Assembly: GCA_013822085.1 (NCBI GenBank)
Contig: PNJV01000015.1
Span: 1-47,280, forward strand
Reading direction: 5' to 3'
Source of the DNA: Isosphaera sp.
GTDB taxonomy: Bacteria > Planctomycetota > Phycisphaerae > Phycisphaerales > UBA1924
DNA length: 47,280 nt
In this document: in pieces, positions 8,329 through 17,800 of the stretch
How the letters are laid out: every line of letters begins with the position of its first letter
Numbering within the stretch: the stretch's first letter is position 1
The notes under the pieces: generated by a model
The model's input: only the letters and a program-made list of their open reading frames with translations
The model's database searches: none
What the model was told of the DNA's origin: nothing
Made by a program: the position numbers and the translations under genes

Positions 8329-9723
8329 TCAAAGGTCCGTCGGCGAGAGCCCCAGGCCCACCGCCACCGCCCAGCCCGGCTGCGGCTGCGACAGGTCCAC
8401 CAGCGGCGAGATCGTCGGGGCGTCCACCGGCGGGCGGTTGAGGCGCGCCAGCGGGTCGGCCACGTGCGCCGGCAGGCGCATCGCCCGGGCCACGTGCTGG
8501 CACAGGGCCGTGTGGCGGCTCTCGCCGCCGACGAAGATCGCCCGCGACACGCGCCGGCCGGTGAAGGACCCGTCGTGGTACCGCAGGCACATGCCCATCT
8601 CTTCGGTCAGGACCTCCAGCTGCTCGCGCAGGTCCAGCCGGACCGGCTCGACCGCCCCGAGGCCCGCGGCCGCCGCGTCGTCGAACTCGATCTCCGCCGG
8701 CGCGTCGGGGCCGCTGCGAACCCGACCGCGGCGCTCGTAGGCGCCGGGGCTTGGGGCCGGGTCGTGCTCATGGGGGTCGTCGTTGCCCGCGGCGCCGGCC
8801 GACAGAGCGGCCCGGCGGGGCGCCCTGGCCTGGGCCGCCTCCAGCGCGTCGAAGCGCTCGCCCTGGCCGCGATCGGCGCTGGCCGGTGCCGGCGGGTCCT
8901 CGCTCAGGACCGCAGCGGGGAACGCCTGAGCGTCGGGCGTGAGCTGGTCGGCTGCCAGCCGCAGGGCCCTGGCCGCGGCCATGGCCCGGCCGGTCTGCTT
9001 GCTCACGGCCTCGTCGAGCATCCGCCCGCCGAACTGCACGGACTTGGCAAAGACCGGCTGGGTCCCGTGCGCGATGACGACCTTGGTGCTCTCGCTGCCG
9101 ATGTCCACGTACATCGAGGCCAGGGCCGCGTCGCTTGCGCGACGGGTGATGTGGTCGAACGCCCGCACCAGGGCCTGGGCCTCCGGGTAGATCCCCACCG
9201 GCTCGAGCCGCTGCTTGCGCAGGGCCTCCATCAGGCGTTCGATCAGCCCCGTCGGCAGCGCCATGGCGATCACGTCGGCCTTCTGGCCCGTGCGCGGCTT
9301 GCCCTCGATGGTCGTGCCCGGCGTGGGCTCGAACCGGATCGACAGCGCCCGCGCGTCGCACCCGACCTGCGCGCCCAGCGCCGCGGCGATGTTCGCCTGC
9401 AGCGTCGTCGAGCCGTCGGAGCTCACCTGGAGGCGCGCACACACCGTGCTCGCCGCCGGGGCGGCAAAGACGATCCGCCGGCCCAGGAACCCGCCCGTGC
9501 GCACGATGCGCGCCAGGTTGTCGATCTGGTAGTCCAGCCGCTTCTGCACGTCGCCGGCCAGGTCCAGCGGCGTCGGCAGCGTGGAGGCGGCCAGGATGGT
9601 CGGGATCTCGCCGGGCCCCAGCTGGAGGACCTTCATCGAGCTGGTCCCAAAGTCCACCGCGATGGCCGGAGCGCCGGCACCGGTCAGCCCGATGTTCGCT
9701 AGCTTGCCCAGTCCGAGCTTCAT
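8329..9723 (-). CDS. pilM: PilM actin-like ATPase
   Basis: This 464-residue cytoplasmic protein has the FtsA/actin fold. In type IV pili, PilM binds the PilN N-terminus and organises the inner-membrane assembly complex. The nucleotide-binding elements are present: phosphate 1 in PAIAVDFGTSSMKVLQL near the N-terminus, phosphate 2 in MYVDIGSESTKVV, and the adenosine motif in AIFVGGESRHTAL. Relative to typical PilM (about 350 residues) there is an insertion of roughly 70-80 Ala/Asp/Arg/Pro-rich residues between phosphate 2 and the adenosine motif. The start at 9723 is preceded by GGAGGA. In the 212 bases between the mqnB stop and this start I see GC-rich sequence with short hairpins but no convincing promoter. 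Confidence 0.88.
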   Translation of the reverse strand: MKLGLGKLANIGLTGAGAPAIAVDFGTSSMKVLQLGPGEIPTILAASTLPTPLDLAGDVQKRLDYQIDNLARIVRTGGFLGRRIVFAAPAASTVCARLQVSSDGSTTLQANIAAALGAQVGCDARALSIRFEPTPGTTIEGKPRTGQKADVIAMALPTGLIERLMEALRKQRLEPVGIYPEAQALVRAFDHITRRASDAALASMYVDIGSESTKVVIAHGTQPVFAKSVQFGGRMLDEAVSKQTGRAMAAARALRLAADQLTPDAQAFPAAVLSEDPPAPASADRGQGERFDALEAAQARAPRRAALSAGAAGNDDPHEHDPAPSPGAYERRGRVRSGPDAPAEIEFDDAAAAGLGAVEPVRLDLREQLEVLTEEMGMCLRYHDGSFTGRRVSRAIFVGGESRHTALCQHVARAMRLPAHVADPLARLNRPPVDAPTISPLVDLSQPQPGWAVAVGLGLSPTDL

Positions 9724-9935
9724 CGCGTCAGTCCTCCACCACAGCCCCCGCGCCGACCGATCCCGGGGCCCGTGATTGGGTTCATCGATCCGTTGCGCCT
9801 CCGCCCGCACGGGCGGGCCCCGCGCCGCGCATCGGCCGACGGCCCCCGGCCCGCACAGACGGAACAAGCGACACGCCCGGGCGATGGCCCCAGGCCGGCC
9901 CACGGCCCACGCCACATATCAGCACCCGCAACGCC

Positions 9936-10694
9936 TCAGCGGGTCCCAGTACCAGCCAACGCCGCACCCAGACGCGCCAGCCGATCCAACGCGGCGCGCA
10001 TCTCCCACCGCTGCGCGTGCCGATCGCCCGTGGTGTTGCTCACCACGCGCACCTCGCCCCAGGCCACGCCCAGCCGCTCGGCCACCTGCGCAACCGCCGC
10101 CCCCTCCATGGCCTCAACCACTGCCCCGGTTCGGCGGGCCACCTCGCGTGCCGCCTGATCGGTGCCGGAGCACGTCGAGACCGTCGCGATCACGCCTTGG
10201 GCGTCGCCGAGGGTGCGCAAGGTCGAGAGCCACGCTGGGGGAGCCCACGGGCCGGATCCCTCCCACGGGCCAGCGGGAAAACCCATGTCGTGCAGGTCGA
10301 CAAACTTCTCGGGCGTGAGCAGGCCCTCGTCGGCATAGACAGATCGGGTCGAAACGACCACATCGCCCAGAGTCGCTCGGCGCTCATCAGCGCTATTGAC
10401 AGGGGTGTTCTTCTCTGGTGTCGGCAACACGCCGCCAATCCCGATCGAGAGCACACCCGCGTCAGAAGCTGGATCAAGGGCGCGGGCTGTTGCAGCTGCC
10501 GCGTTCGCCTTGCCAACGCCGGAAATAAGCAGCTTTAGACCGGGAAGGACGGGCATTGGGCGCCATTCCTGGGCGTGCGCGACCAGCGAGCCCACCCCAA
10601 GCTCAGCGAGCAAGGCTCCGGCTTCGAGCGGCGTGGCGCAGACCACCAGAACACCCCTGCCGGCCCCGAGGGTGACGTGAGGCGAAGTTCCCAT
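9936..10694 (-). CDS. mqnB: Futalosine hydrolase / MTA-SAH nucleosidase family
   Basis: This 252-residue protein belongs to the PNP/UDP phosphorylase superfamily. It begins with VVCATPLEA, continues with ISGVGKANAA and GIGGVLP, and ends with the ribose/base-site region TVSTCSGTDQ, VEAMEGAAVAQV and VVSNTTGDR. The MEGAA glutamate and late aspartate are those expected in nucleosidases. This pattern best fits MqnB, which splits futalosine into hypoxanthine and dehypoxanthinyl futalosine for menaquinone synthesis. A methylthioadenosine nucleosidase is the alternative. No other mqn gene is nearby. There is no Shine-Dalgarno before the ATG; a promoter-like pair lies just upstream at 10703-10732. It is probably unrelated to the pil cluster it precedes. 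Confidence 0.8.
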   Translation of the reverse strand: MGTSPHVTLGAGRGVLVVCATPLEAGALLAELGVGSLVAHAQEWRPMPVLPGLKLLISGVGKANAAAATARALDPASDAGVLSIGIGGVLPTPEKNTPVNSADERRATLGDVVVSTRSVYADEGLLTPEKFVDLHDMGFPAGPWEGSGPWAPPAWLSTLRTLGDAQGVIATVSTCSGTDQAAREVARRTGAVVEAMEGAAVAQVAERLGVAWGEVRVVSNTTGDRHAQRWEMRAALDRLARLGAALAGTGTR

Positions 10695-10702
10695 GGGTGA
10701 TC

Positions 10703-10732
10703 ATTAGACCTTGACGCGATTGAGCCGAACAA
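10703..10732 (-). promoter_or_regulatory. Predicted promoter of the mqnB-like gene
   Basis: On the minus strand TTGTTC (10732-10727) and TCTAAT (10708-10703) are 18 bases apart. The -10 ends 8 nt before the ATG at 10694, so the transcript would start at or within a few bases of the start codon. The gene has no Shine-Dalgarno, which fits a leaderless message. The rest of the divergent region to 10865 contains another TCTAAT on the plus strand near 10794, without a good -35. Confidence 0.45.
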
Positions 10733-10865
10733 TTTCTTGATCGCAGACGTCCAATCCGTTCGAAGACGCGACGGTGCCGGTGCGCACGCGCGTCTAATCA
10801 ATCAGCTCCGTACGGGACACGATCAGCGGCCCGGCTTGCGCGTCGCTGGATCGAGAAGGGAAGCC

Positions 10866-12668
10866 ATGAGCAACACACAGCGGCAGGCGAGCCGGCGGTG
10901 GGCACGGTTCGGGCTCGTGACGGTGGTGGGCCTGCTGGCGGTGGGCGGGACGACCGCTGCGCTCATGGGCGCGGGCGGTGCGGAGTCCGAGCTGGGGCAG
11001 TCAGCCGGGCGGGGGAACCTGACGGACCTGGTCGAGGCGGCGACGACCTCGTTCGACGTGATCGCCGTGGCCACGGGCGAGCTGGAGGCCGCCAGCCAGA
11101 TCGAGCTGCGCTCGCGCGTGGAGAAGACCACGACGGTGGCCGAGCTGGTGCGCGAGGGGACGTTCGTCAGCGCCGGCACGGTGGTGGTGCGGCTCAACGC
11201 CGAGCAGATCGAGCAGGAGATCGACAACGCCAAGCCGGCGCTGGAGTCCGCCCGGGCCGACGCGGCGGTGGCCGAGAACGCGTACGCGATCCAGGTCAAC
11301 GAGAACGACTCGGCCCTTCGGCAGGCCCAGCTGAAGCTGACGCTGGCGATGCTCGACCTGCGTCAGTGGGAGGAGGGCGACATCAAGGCCAAGCGGCAGG
11401 AGCTGTCGCTGGCGCTGGACCGGGCCACGCGCGAGGTCGAGCGGCTCAAGGACCGGTACGAGCGTGCCCAGACGCTCGAGGCGCAGGGCTTCCTGGCGCG
11501 GGACCAGCTGCGCCAGGACGAGCTGGCGTACCTCGAGGCGCAGGCGTCGCTCAAGACCGCCGGGCTGAACATGGAGATCTACGAGAGCTTCCAGTACCCG
11601 CGCGACCGGGAGGTCAAGGTCTCGGACGTGCGCGAGGCGGAGGCGGAGGTCGAACGCGTCACGCGCAAGAACGCCAGCGAGCTGGCCACGCGCGAGGCCG
11701 ACCGGGTCAACAAGAAGCAGCAGCTGGCGCTCCTGGAGGCCAAGCTCGCCAAGCTGATCGACCAGCGCGACGCGACGGTGATGCGGGCCCCGCGCGACGG
11801 GCTGGTGGTCTACGACTCGTCGCTCAACCGCGAGCGCGGCGGGCCCGGCTCGGAGCAGGCCCTGGACGTGGGGCGCGACGTGCGGTACAACCAGCGCCTC
11901 ATCGTGCTGCCCGACACGTCGGAGATGGTGGCCTCGGTGCGCGTGCACGAGTCGGTCGCCGGCCGCGTGCGCGAGGGCCAGAGGGCGGGGGTCAAGATCG
12001 ACGCGCTGGGCGGGCGGACCATCGCCGCGACGGTGCAGTCCATCGGCGTCATCGCTGAGAGCGGCGGCTGGCGCGACCCGAACCTGCGTGAGTACACCGT
12101 CAAGCTCAAGCTCCAGGAGACGGCCGGGCTGGAGCTCAAGCCGTCGATGCGGGCGCTGGGCGAGATCGTGCTCGACCGCGTCAGCGACGCGTTGGCGGTG
12201 CCGATCCAGTCCGTCTTTTCGGACGGGCCGGTGCGGTACGTCGTCGCCAAGGGCGTCTCGGGGCGTCTGGAGCGTCGGCCGGTGCGCGTGGGCCGGCGGT
12301 CGGAGCAGATGGCCGAGATCCTGGCTGGGATCACCGAGGGCGACCTGGTGCTGATGCGTGCGCCCGGCGCGTCGGAGGTCTCGTCGCGGCCGTGGACGGA
12401 TCAGGAGCTGGCCTCGGTGGGCCTCCAGCGCGGCCCCGGCGATCGGATCGCGCCGATCGGGGCCCCGGGCAACGGCCCCGGCGGCGGCGAGCGTCCGCAG
12501 CGGCCGGCGGCGCGGCGCAGCGAGGCATCGCCCCCCGTGGCCCAGCGTGCGCCCGAGGGGCGACCGGCCGGCGCGGGCGCGGCCGCTCCGCAGGTCAGCG
12601 AGGCGCCGGCGCGCGGGCCGTTGGACGAGACGCCCAAGCCCGCTGTCAGGCCCACGACCGTCAACTGA
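10866..12668 (+). CDS. HlyD/RND-type periplasmic adaptor (membrane-fusion) protein
   Basis: This 600-residue protein has an N-terminal membrane anchor (about 16-36), a beta/biotinyl-lipoyl hairpin half near 70-105, and a long alpha-helical hairpin (about 110-305, very rich in Glu, Arg, Gln and Leu). The second lipoyl half (VMRAPRDGLVVY, about 308-320) and a beta-barrel domain follow. Such adaptors bridge an inner-membrane pump, often a MacB or RND type, to the outer membrane. The last 110 residues are disordered (Pro, Gly, Arg, Ala). GAGAAGGGAAG precedes the ATG at 10866, which is preferred over upstream in-frame starts. No pump, ATPase or TolC-like gene is adjacent; a MacB-type permease lies 10 kb away at 22139-23464. 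Confidence 0.82.
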   Translation: MSNTQRQASRRWARFGLVTVVGLLAVGGTTAALMGAGGAESELGQSAGRGNLTDLVEAATTSFDVIAVATGELEAASQIELRSRVEKTTTVAELVREGTFVSAGTVVVRLNAEQIEQEIDNAKPALESARADAAVAENAYAIQVNENDSALRQAQLKLTLAMLDLRQWEEGDIKAKRQELSLALDRATREVERLKDRYERAQTLEAQGFLARDQLRQDELAYLEAQASLKTAGLNMEIYESFQYPRDREVKVSDVREAEAEVERVTRKNASELATREADRVNKKQQLALLEAKLAKLIDQRDATVMRAPRDGLVVYDSSLNRERGGPGSEQALDVGRDVRYNQRLIVLPDTSEMVASVRVHESVAGRVREGQRAGVKIDALGGRTIAATVQSIGVIAESGGWRDPNLREYTVKLKLQETAGLELKPSMRALGEIVLDRVSDALAVPIQSVFSDGPVRYVVAKGVSGRLERRPVRVGRRSEQMAEILAGITEGDLVLMRAPGASEVSSRPWTDQELASVGLQRGPGDRIAPIGAPGNGPGGGERPQRPAARRSEASPPVAQRAPEGRPAGAGAAAPQVSEAPARGPLDETPKPAVRPTTVN

Positions 12669-12700
12669 GTAACAGCCAAAGCCGGGCGCCGTGGGCCGGG

Positions 12701-13702
12701 CTAGGGCGCGGGCTGTCGCTGGGGCGACGAGCCCCAGGGGACGATCAGCACAAAGGCGCGCGGGGTTGCCGGTGTGGGATCGGGCTGGGGGCGTGGTTGA
12801 TCAGCACGGCTCAGGAGCGCCTGGCCGAGCGGCGTTGGCTGCGCGTCCGCGGGGAGCTGGGGCCCCAGGCCGCGCGCGCGATCGCGCGGCGGGTCCTGGT
12901 CCAGGAGCACCGTGCCGGGGCGAGCCGGCGGGTCGCCAGGGCGATCGGTTGCTGAGGTCGGCGGGGGCGCAGCGTGGACGAGCAGGGCGGTGCCGGGCTC
13001 GAGCTGAACGGTCAGGAGCAGGCGACCGAAGACGAGGCCCTGGTTCGGGGCGGCCGGCGGGATGAGCTGCTCGGGGGTGATGGCCAGGGGCCGCGGCGGC
13101 GGTGGGTCGAACCACTGGGGCACGATCTGGAAACGCAGCGCCTGGGTGGCACCCCCCGGCGCGGGCTCAGCGAGCGGCTGGGGGACGAGCCAGGAGCGGC
13201 CGAGGATCCTGGGGGTGCCCGGGGCCAAGCGGAGGCGCGAGTCGTGCAAGCCGATGACCGAGGGGCGGTCGGTGGCGGTGCCGCGGAACCACTCGGCCCA
13301 GCGCGGCCCGGCGGGGAGAAAGACGCGGCGGATGGTCGGCGTCGGTGCGCCGGTGGCGGGCGCGGGGTTGAGCGCGGCCAGGAGCGCGGGGGCGTCGGCG
13401 GTGCGCAGCGGGGTCAGGAGCAGGCCGGCGCGGCGCCAGGCGTCTGCGGCGAGTGGATCGATGACGGCCGAGCCGAGCTGGAGGGCCGCCAGCGCGTCGC
13501 GGGCGCGGTCGGGGTCGGGCGAGCTGACCCACCAGCTGACATCGACGCCCGGCCTGGAGGCGGCAAAGGCGCCGGACAAGACCGGGGTGGTCAGCAGCGC
13601 CGGGTCCTGCGCAGCCGGGGCGGGCTGGGCGCTGGGCGCGCAGGCGATGGGCCAGGCCGGGGCCAACACGAACAACACGAGAATGTGTTTGCGGCCGGGC
13701 AT
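12701..13702 (-). CDS. Exported protein of unknown function
   Basis: I do not recognise this 333-residue protein. It has a short basic start and a hydrophobic segment (residues 6-19) that ends at Ala-Cys. This could be a Sec signal peptide or a poor lipobox (WPIAC has Pro where Leu is usual). The mature part has alternating hydrophobic strands with many Pro, Ala and Arg; the last 90 residues are Pro-rich, then end in a hydrophobic strand RAFVLIVPWG. The start at 13702 lies 2 bases after the LOG gene stop with no Shine-Dalgarno, so translation is probably coupled. It converges with the adaptor gene ending at 12668. Its composition and codon pattern match the neighbours. Confidence 0.6.
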   Translation of the reverse strand: MPGRKHILVLFVLAPAWPIACAPSAQPAPAAQDPALLTTPVLSGAFAASRPGVDVSWWVSSPDPDRARDALAALQLGSAVIDPLAADAWRRAGLLLTPLRTADAPALLAALNPAPATGAPTPTIRRVFLPAGPRWAEWFRGTATDRPSVIGLHDSRLRLAPGTPRILGRSWLVPQPLAEPAPGGATQALRFQIVPQWFDPPPPRPLAITPEQLIPPAAPNQGLVFGRLLLTVQLEPGTALLVHAAPPPTSATDRPGDPPARPGTVLLDQDPPRDRARGLGPQLPADAQPTPLGQALLSRADQPRPQPDPTPATPRAFVLIVPWGSSPQRQPAP

Positions 13703-13704
13703 GC

Positions 13705-14811
13705 TCAGGGCGGGGGGCAGAGGTTGATGTCGTCGATGAGCCGGCGGAGGAGGCCGTAGTCGCGTCTGGTGTGGGTGAAGACGAGCCGCGGCAGGTCGAG
13801 GTGGTCGTCCTCGGGGGGGAGCGGCCCGGAGAGGCTGATGGTGCCGCGGGCGATGAGCGGGCGGTAGGCGTCGGCCAGGCGGTGGGCGTCGCTGGGGGTG
13901 ATGGGGCGGTTGAGGCGGATGACCAGGTCGTCGCGGACGTAGCGGGAGGAGTGGTAGACGCGGTAGAAGTCGGTGATGATGCGCGCGGCGTGGGCGGGGG
14001 ACTGGGCGATGGTGAAGAGGCCCAGGTCCTCCGGGCTGACCCAGCCGCGGTCGGCCAGGCCGGCGCGGATGAACTGATCGAACTGGCTCCAGTAGGAGCC
14101 GCCGGGGCCCTCGATCATGACGATGGGGATGATGGAGGCCTTGCCGGTCTGGATGAGGGTGAGGACCTCGAAGCCCTCGTCCATGGTGCCAAAGCCGCCG
14201 GGGAAGAGGGCGACGGCCTCGGACTGGGAGATGAACATGAGCTTGCGGGTGAAGAAGTAGCGGAAGGTGATGAGCTTGGAATCGCCGGCGATGACGTCGT
14301 TGGTGGCCTGCTCGAAGGGGAGGCGGATGGCCACGCCGAAGGATCGCTCGCGGCCCGGGCCGAGGTTGCCGGCCTCCATGATGCCGCCGCCGGCGCCGGT
14401 GATGACCATCCAGCCCTCGGCGGCCATGAGGCGTCCGAACTGGACGGCGGCGGCGAAGTCCGGGTGGTCTCGCGGGGTTCGGGCCGAGCCGAAGATGGTG
14501 ACCTTGTGCGGCGCGGGGTACTGGCCAAAGACGCGGTAGGCGTGGCGGAGCTCTTTGACGGCGGCGGCGATGAGCTTGAGCTCGCCGGTGTCGCGGCCGT
14601 CAGAAAGGAGCTTGAGGCCGGAGAGGAGCAGGTCGCGGACGAGGCGTTCGTGGGTGGATCCGGGGACGGCGCCGGCGTCGCGCACGAGCTGGTCGAGGCG
14701 TGCCTGGAGCTCGGGCGAGTCGATCGGCCGCGGGGCATTGGAGGTCCGCGGGAGCGGCTCGACGGCGTCGTGGGTGGGGATTGGGTCGAGCTCTTGGCGG
14801 TTGCTGGGCAT
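13705..14811 (-). CDS. LOG-family nucleotide phosphoribohydrolase-like protein
   Basis: This 368-residue protein contains a LOG/TIGR00730 domain. The family removes ribose-5-phosphate from nucleoside monophosphates (cytokinin-type or general nucleotide salvage) and was earlier annotated as lysine decarboxylase. The domain begins with KVTIFGSARTPRDHP, continues with ITGAGGGIMEAGNLG, and carries the signature PGGFGTMDEGFE, whose Glu and Arg bind substrate. At 368 residues it is longer than classical LOG (180-220): about 100 residues precede the domain and about 100 follow it, as in long bacterial forms. The ATG at 14811 has no clear Shine-Dalgarno and follows the AsmA-like gene by 28 bases. It is followed at once by an exported protein. 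The physiological substrate is unknown. Confidence 0.85.
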   Translation of the reverse strand: MPSNRQELDPIPTHDAVEPLPRTSNAPRPIDSPELQARLDQLVRDAGAVPGSTHERLVRDLLLSGLKLLSDGRDTGELKLIAAAVKELRHAYRVFGQYPAPHKVTIFGSARTPRDHPDFAAAVQFGRLMAAEGWMVITGAGGGIMEAGNLGPGRERSFGVAIRLPFEQATNDVIAGDSKLITFRYFFTRKLMFISQSEAVALFPGGFGTMDEGFEVLTLIQTGKASIIPIVMIEGPGGSYWSQFDQFIRAGLADRGWVSPEDLGLFTIAQSPAHAARIITDFYRVYHSSRYVRDDLVIRLNRPITPSDAHRLADAYRPLIARGTISLSGPLPPEDDHLDLPRLVFTHTRRDYGLLRRLIDDINLCPPP

Positions 14812-14839
14812 GAGTGTGCGTCGCGTGCTGCGGGCGGGG

Positions 14840-17800
14840 TCACTCGCCCACGGAGAGTGACAGCGGGTCGGAGGGGGCGGGCGCGCCGTCGGAGGCTGCG
14901 CGTCGGCGGAGGCGGAGGCGTTCGTCGCGGGCGCGCTGCTCGGCGTCGGCCAGCGTGCGTGGGCCCGGGGTGGGCTGGCGCGTGACCACCGAGAGGAAGC
15001 GGCGCGTGCCGGCGAGGATCTCGCCGCCGACGCGGGGGTCGGACAGCGAGCCGCGCAGGCGGACGGTGACGAGCTCGTCGCGGAAGAGGTCCATGACCTG
15101 GGACAGGAGGGGGATGCGCGGCCCGCCGCGGCCGTTGAAGTGCAGGTCCAGGGCCAGGTCGCCCAGGGAGAGGCCGCCCCAGCCGACGAGGGAGACGGAG
15201 TCGGAGAGGAGGACCAGCTCGTCGAACTCGGCGTGGTCGCCCTGGATGAACGCTGAGGCGCGGAAGAAGTCGAGTCGCTCGTCGGTGGGCAGCTGGAAGG
15301 TGCCCAGCTTGAGGATCGCGACGGTGAGCGGGAGGCGGACGACATCGCCGCCGGCGATGCGCAGGGAGAGCCGGCCGTGGGCCGAGTCGGGCTGAGCGAC
15401 CAGGCCGGTGAGGGAGAACTCGGCGTCGAGGGTGCCGCGGGAGGTGTCGCCCGGGAAGCTGGGCGCCGCGGCGGTGTCCAGCTGCATGCGTCGCGGCGCG
15501 GGGGCGTCTTGGGGCCCGGCTGGGGGCGGCTGGGTGGCTGGGGCGGCGCGGCCGACATCGGCCAGGAGGTCGGCAAAGCGAGCGCCGGCCAGGTGGAGGG
15601 TCAGGGAGTAGCGGGAATCGCCGGACGGGACGGGCTCGACGGAGCCGACGGCGGCGAGCCGGCCCCCGGCGGCGCGGCCGCTGAGCCACTCCAGCCGCAG
15701 GCCGGGGCGGTCGGGGGTCGAGGAGACCAGGCCGTGGGCGTCGGTGATGGTGACGGCGCCCACGACCAGCGAGTCGGCGTGGAGGCCGAGGTTCACGTCG
15801 GGGGCGCGGCCCTGGGCGAGCCTGCGCACGTCGATGGAGATCGCGCCGTCGGCGTCCCTGAGCGAGGTGCCGATGCGCGTGGACAGGCCGCGGAAGACGG
15901 CGTCGCCGCGGAGGACATACGTAGGTTCTTCTCGGGGGGGCGCCCGCAGGGAGAGGGAGACGTTGCGGAAGCTCAGGCCGCGCGGGGCGGCGGTCTGGGT
16001 CCGTTCGAGGGCGCCCTGGACCTGCTCTGGCAGGACGGCAAGGAGGTCGGGCATGAGGCCCGCCGCGTCGGCATCCGCGGTCAGGTCCAGCGTGAGGCCC
16101 CCGCCGGCGGGATCGACGGCCCAGGCACCGTTGATGGTGGTCTCCCAGGAGTTGCCCTGGGCGACGAGTGACTCGACGCTGCCGCGGTTGTCCTGGAAGC
16201 GGACCTGGCCGGAGATGATGGGGAACGCGACGGTCTTGCCGCGGAGGACGAAGCTGGCGGCCTCCGGGCGGAAGGCCCCGGAGATGGACGGGGCCAGCGG
16301 GTCGCCGGAGTTGAGGGAGAAGTCGGCGTCGAAGAGCGCGCGGGCGTCGTAGGCACGGAGCGTGTCGGCCAGCGTGGGCTCGGGGCCCGAGGCCAGCAGG
16401 CCGGCGTAGAGCGGGTTCTCCAGCACGCCCTGGGAGATGGCGCCGGAGAGGATCGCGGGGGCCTCGGCGGCGCCTGGGACGGGGCGCAGCTGGAGCGTGC
16501 CGTCGAGCCGGAGGGTTCCGGCGTGGGCGCCGTCGTAGGAGACGGCTGCGCGGGCGCCGTCGAACCAGGCGCGCGTTGGGGCCAGCTCGTGCCCCGGCTG
16601 GCGGAGGAGGGTGGCGCCCGCGGAGCCGGCAAAGGCGTGCGCCGCGAGGCGTCCGCCGAGCGTGTTGAGCGAGACGTTGTCGGCCTTGAGGAGGGTGATG
16701 TCGGCCTGGACGCGGTCGGGCGCGGGGGCGGTGGTGGCGCGGAGCGTGACGGCCAGGTCGACGACGCCGCGCGGGTCGGCGCGGCCGCGCAGGTCGGAGA
16801 CGACGTTGCCGGCGCGGTCGGAGAAGAGATCGAAGAGGGACTCGAGCGGGGCGGCCAGGTCGAGCTCGGTGGCCAGGAGCGTGGCGCTGACGCGCCCGGG
16901 CACGCCCAGCGCCGCCGAGCCGAAGGTGTTGGAGCCGCGCAGGACGAAGCGTCCGGCCATGAGCGGGGCGAGCGGGCCGAAGGCGTCGGGGCTGGCTTGG
17001 GCGCTCTGGATCTGGGGGGCGTAGAGGGTGCCGGCCAGCTCGTGGACGCGCAGGTCGGTGTCGGTGATGCTCAGGGTCCCCGAGAGGCCTTGGACGGCGA
17101 GCGGGACGTCCGGGGAGGTGCCGAAGTTGGCGGCCAGGCCGTCGAGCGTGACGCTGACCCCGTAGCCGATGCGGTGGGGCCCGTCGGGGCGGTCCGGGGG
17201 CTTGGGCGCGAAGTGCGCCACGGCGCTGACGGTGCCCTGCGGCCGCAGGGCGCGCAGCAGCGGCTCGGCGGCGAGCGAGAGCGCCGCCGTCGGCGATCCC
17301 TGCGCGGGCTCGGGCTGGTCCTGGGCGCTCTGGCGGTCGGACTGGGCCTCTTTGGCCACACGGCCGAGCGCGTACAGGAGGCCCTCGCCGATCGGCACGC
17401 GCTCGGCGGCGATGCGCACCTCCGGGGGCGGCGACGTGCCGCCGGGCTCGGGGAGGCTGGCGACGATGTCGATGGTGGCTGAGCCGCCCTGGATGGGCAG
17501 GCAGCGCTCGCCGTGGACGCGGACGGCGCGGCCCTGGATCGTCAGCAGCAGGTCCCGCGCGGTGATGGGGTAGGGGAAGACTTCGGGGACCAGGCCGGCG
17601 TTCTCGAAGACGGCGTCGATGCGGTTGGTGTACCCGGTCTCGAAGCCGAACTGCCGGGTGACGTGGATGGCGACGCGGTCGATGGACCCGCCCAGGCGGA
17701 AGACGGGGCGCGCCAGCGCGGCCTCGACGCGCGCAAGCTCCTGGCGCCGGGCCTGGTCGTCGGGCTGGGCGGGGTCGGGGACGGAGAGCTCGAGCCGCTG

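Noticed and set aside
9724-9935. Promoter or small gene between mqnB and pilM.
   Set aside because: Only GC-rich short inverted repeats were found. No -10/-35 pair at good spacing and no frame with a ribosome site could be supported.
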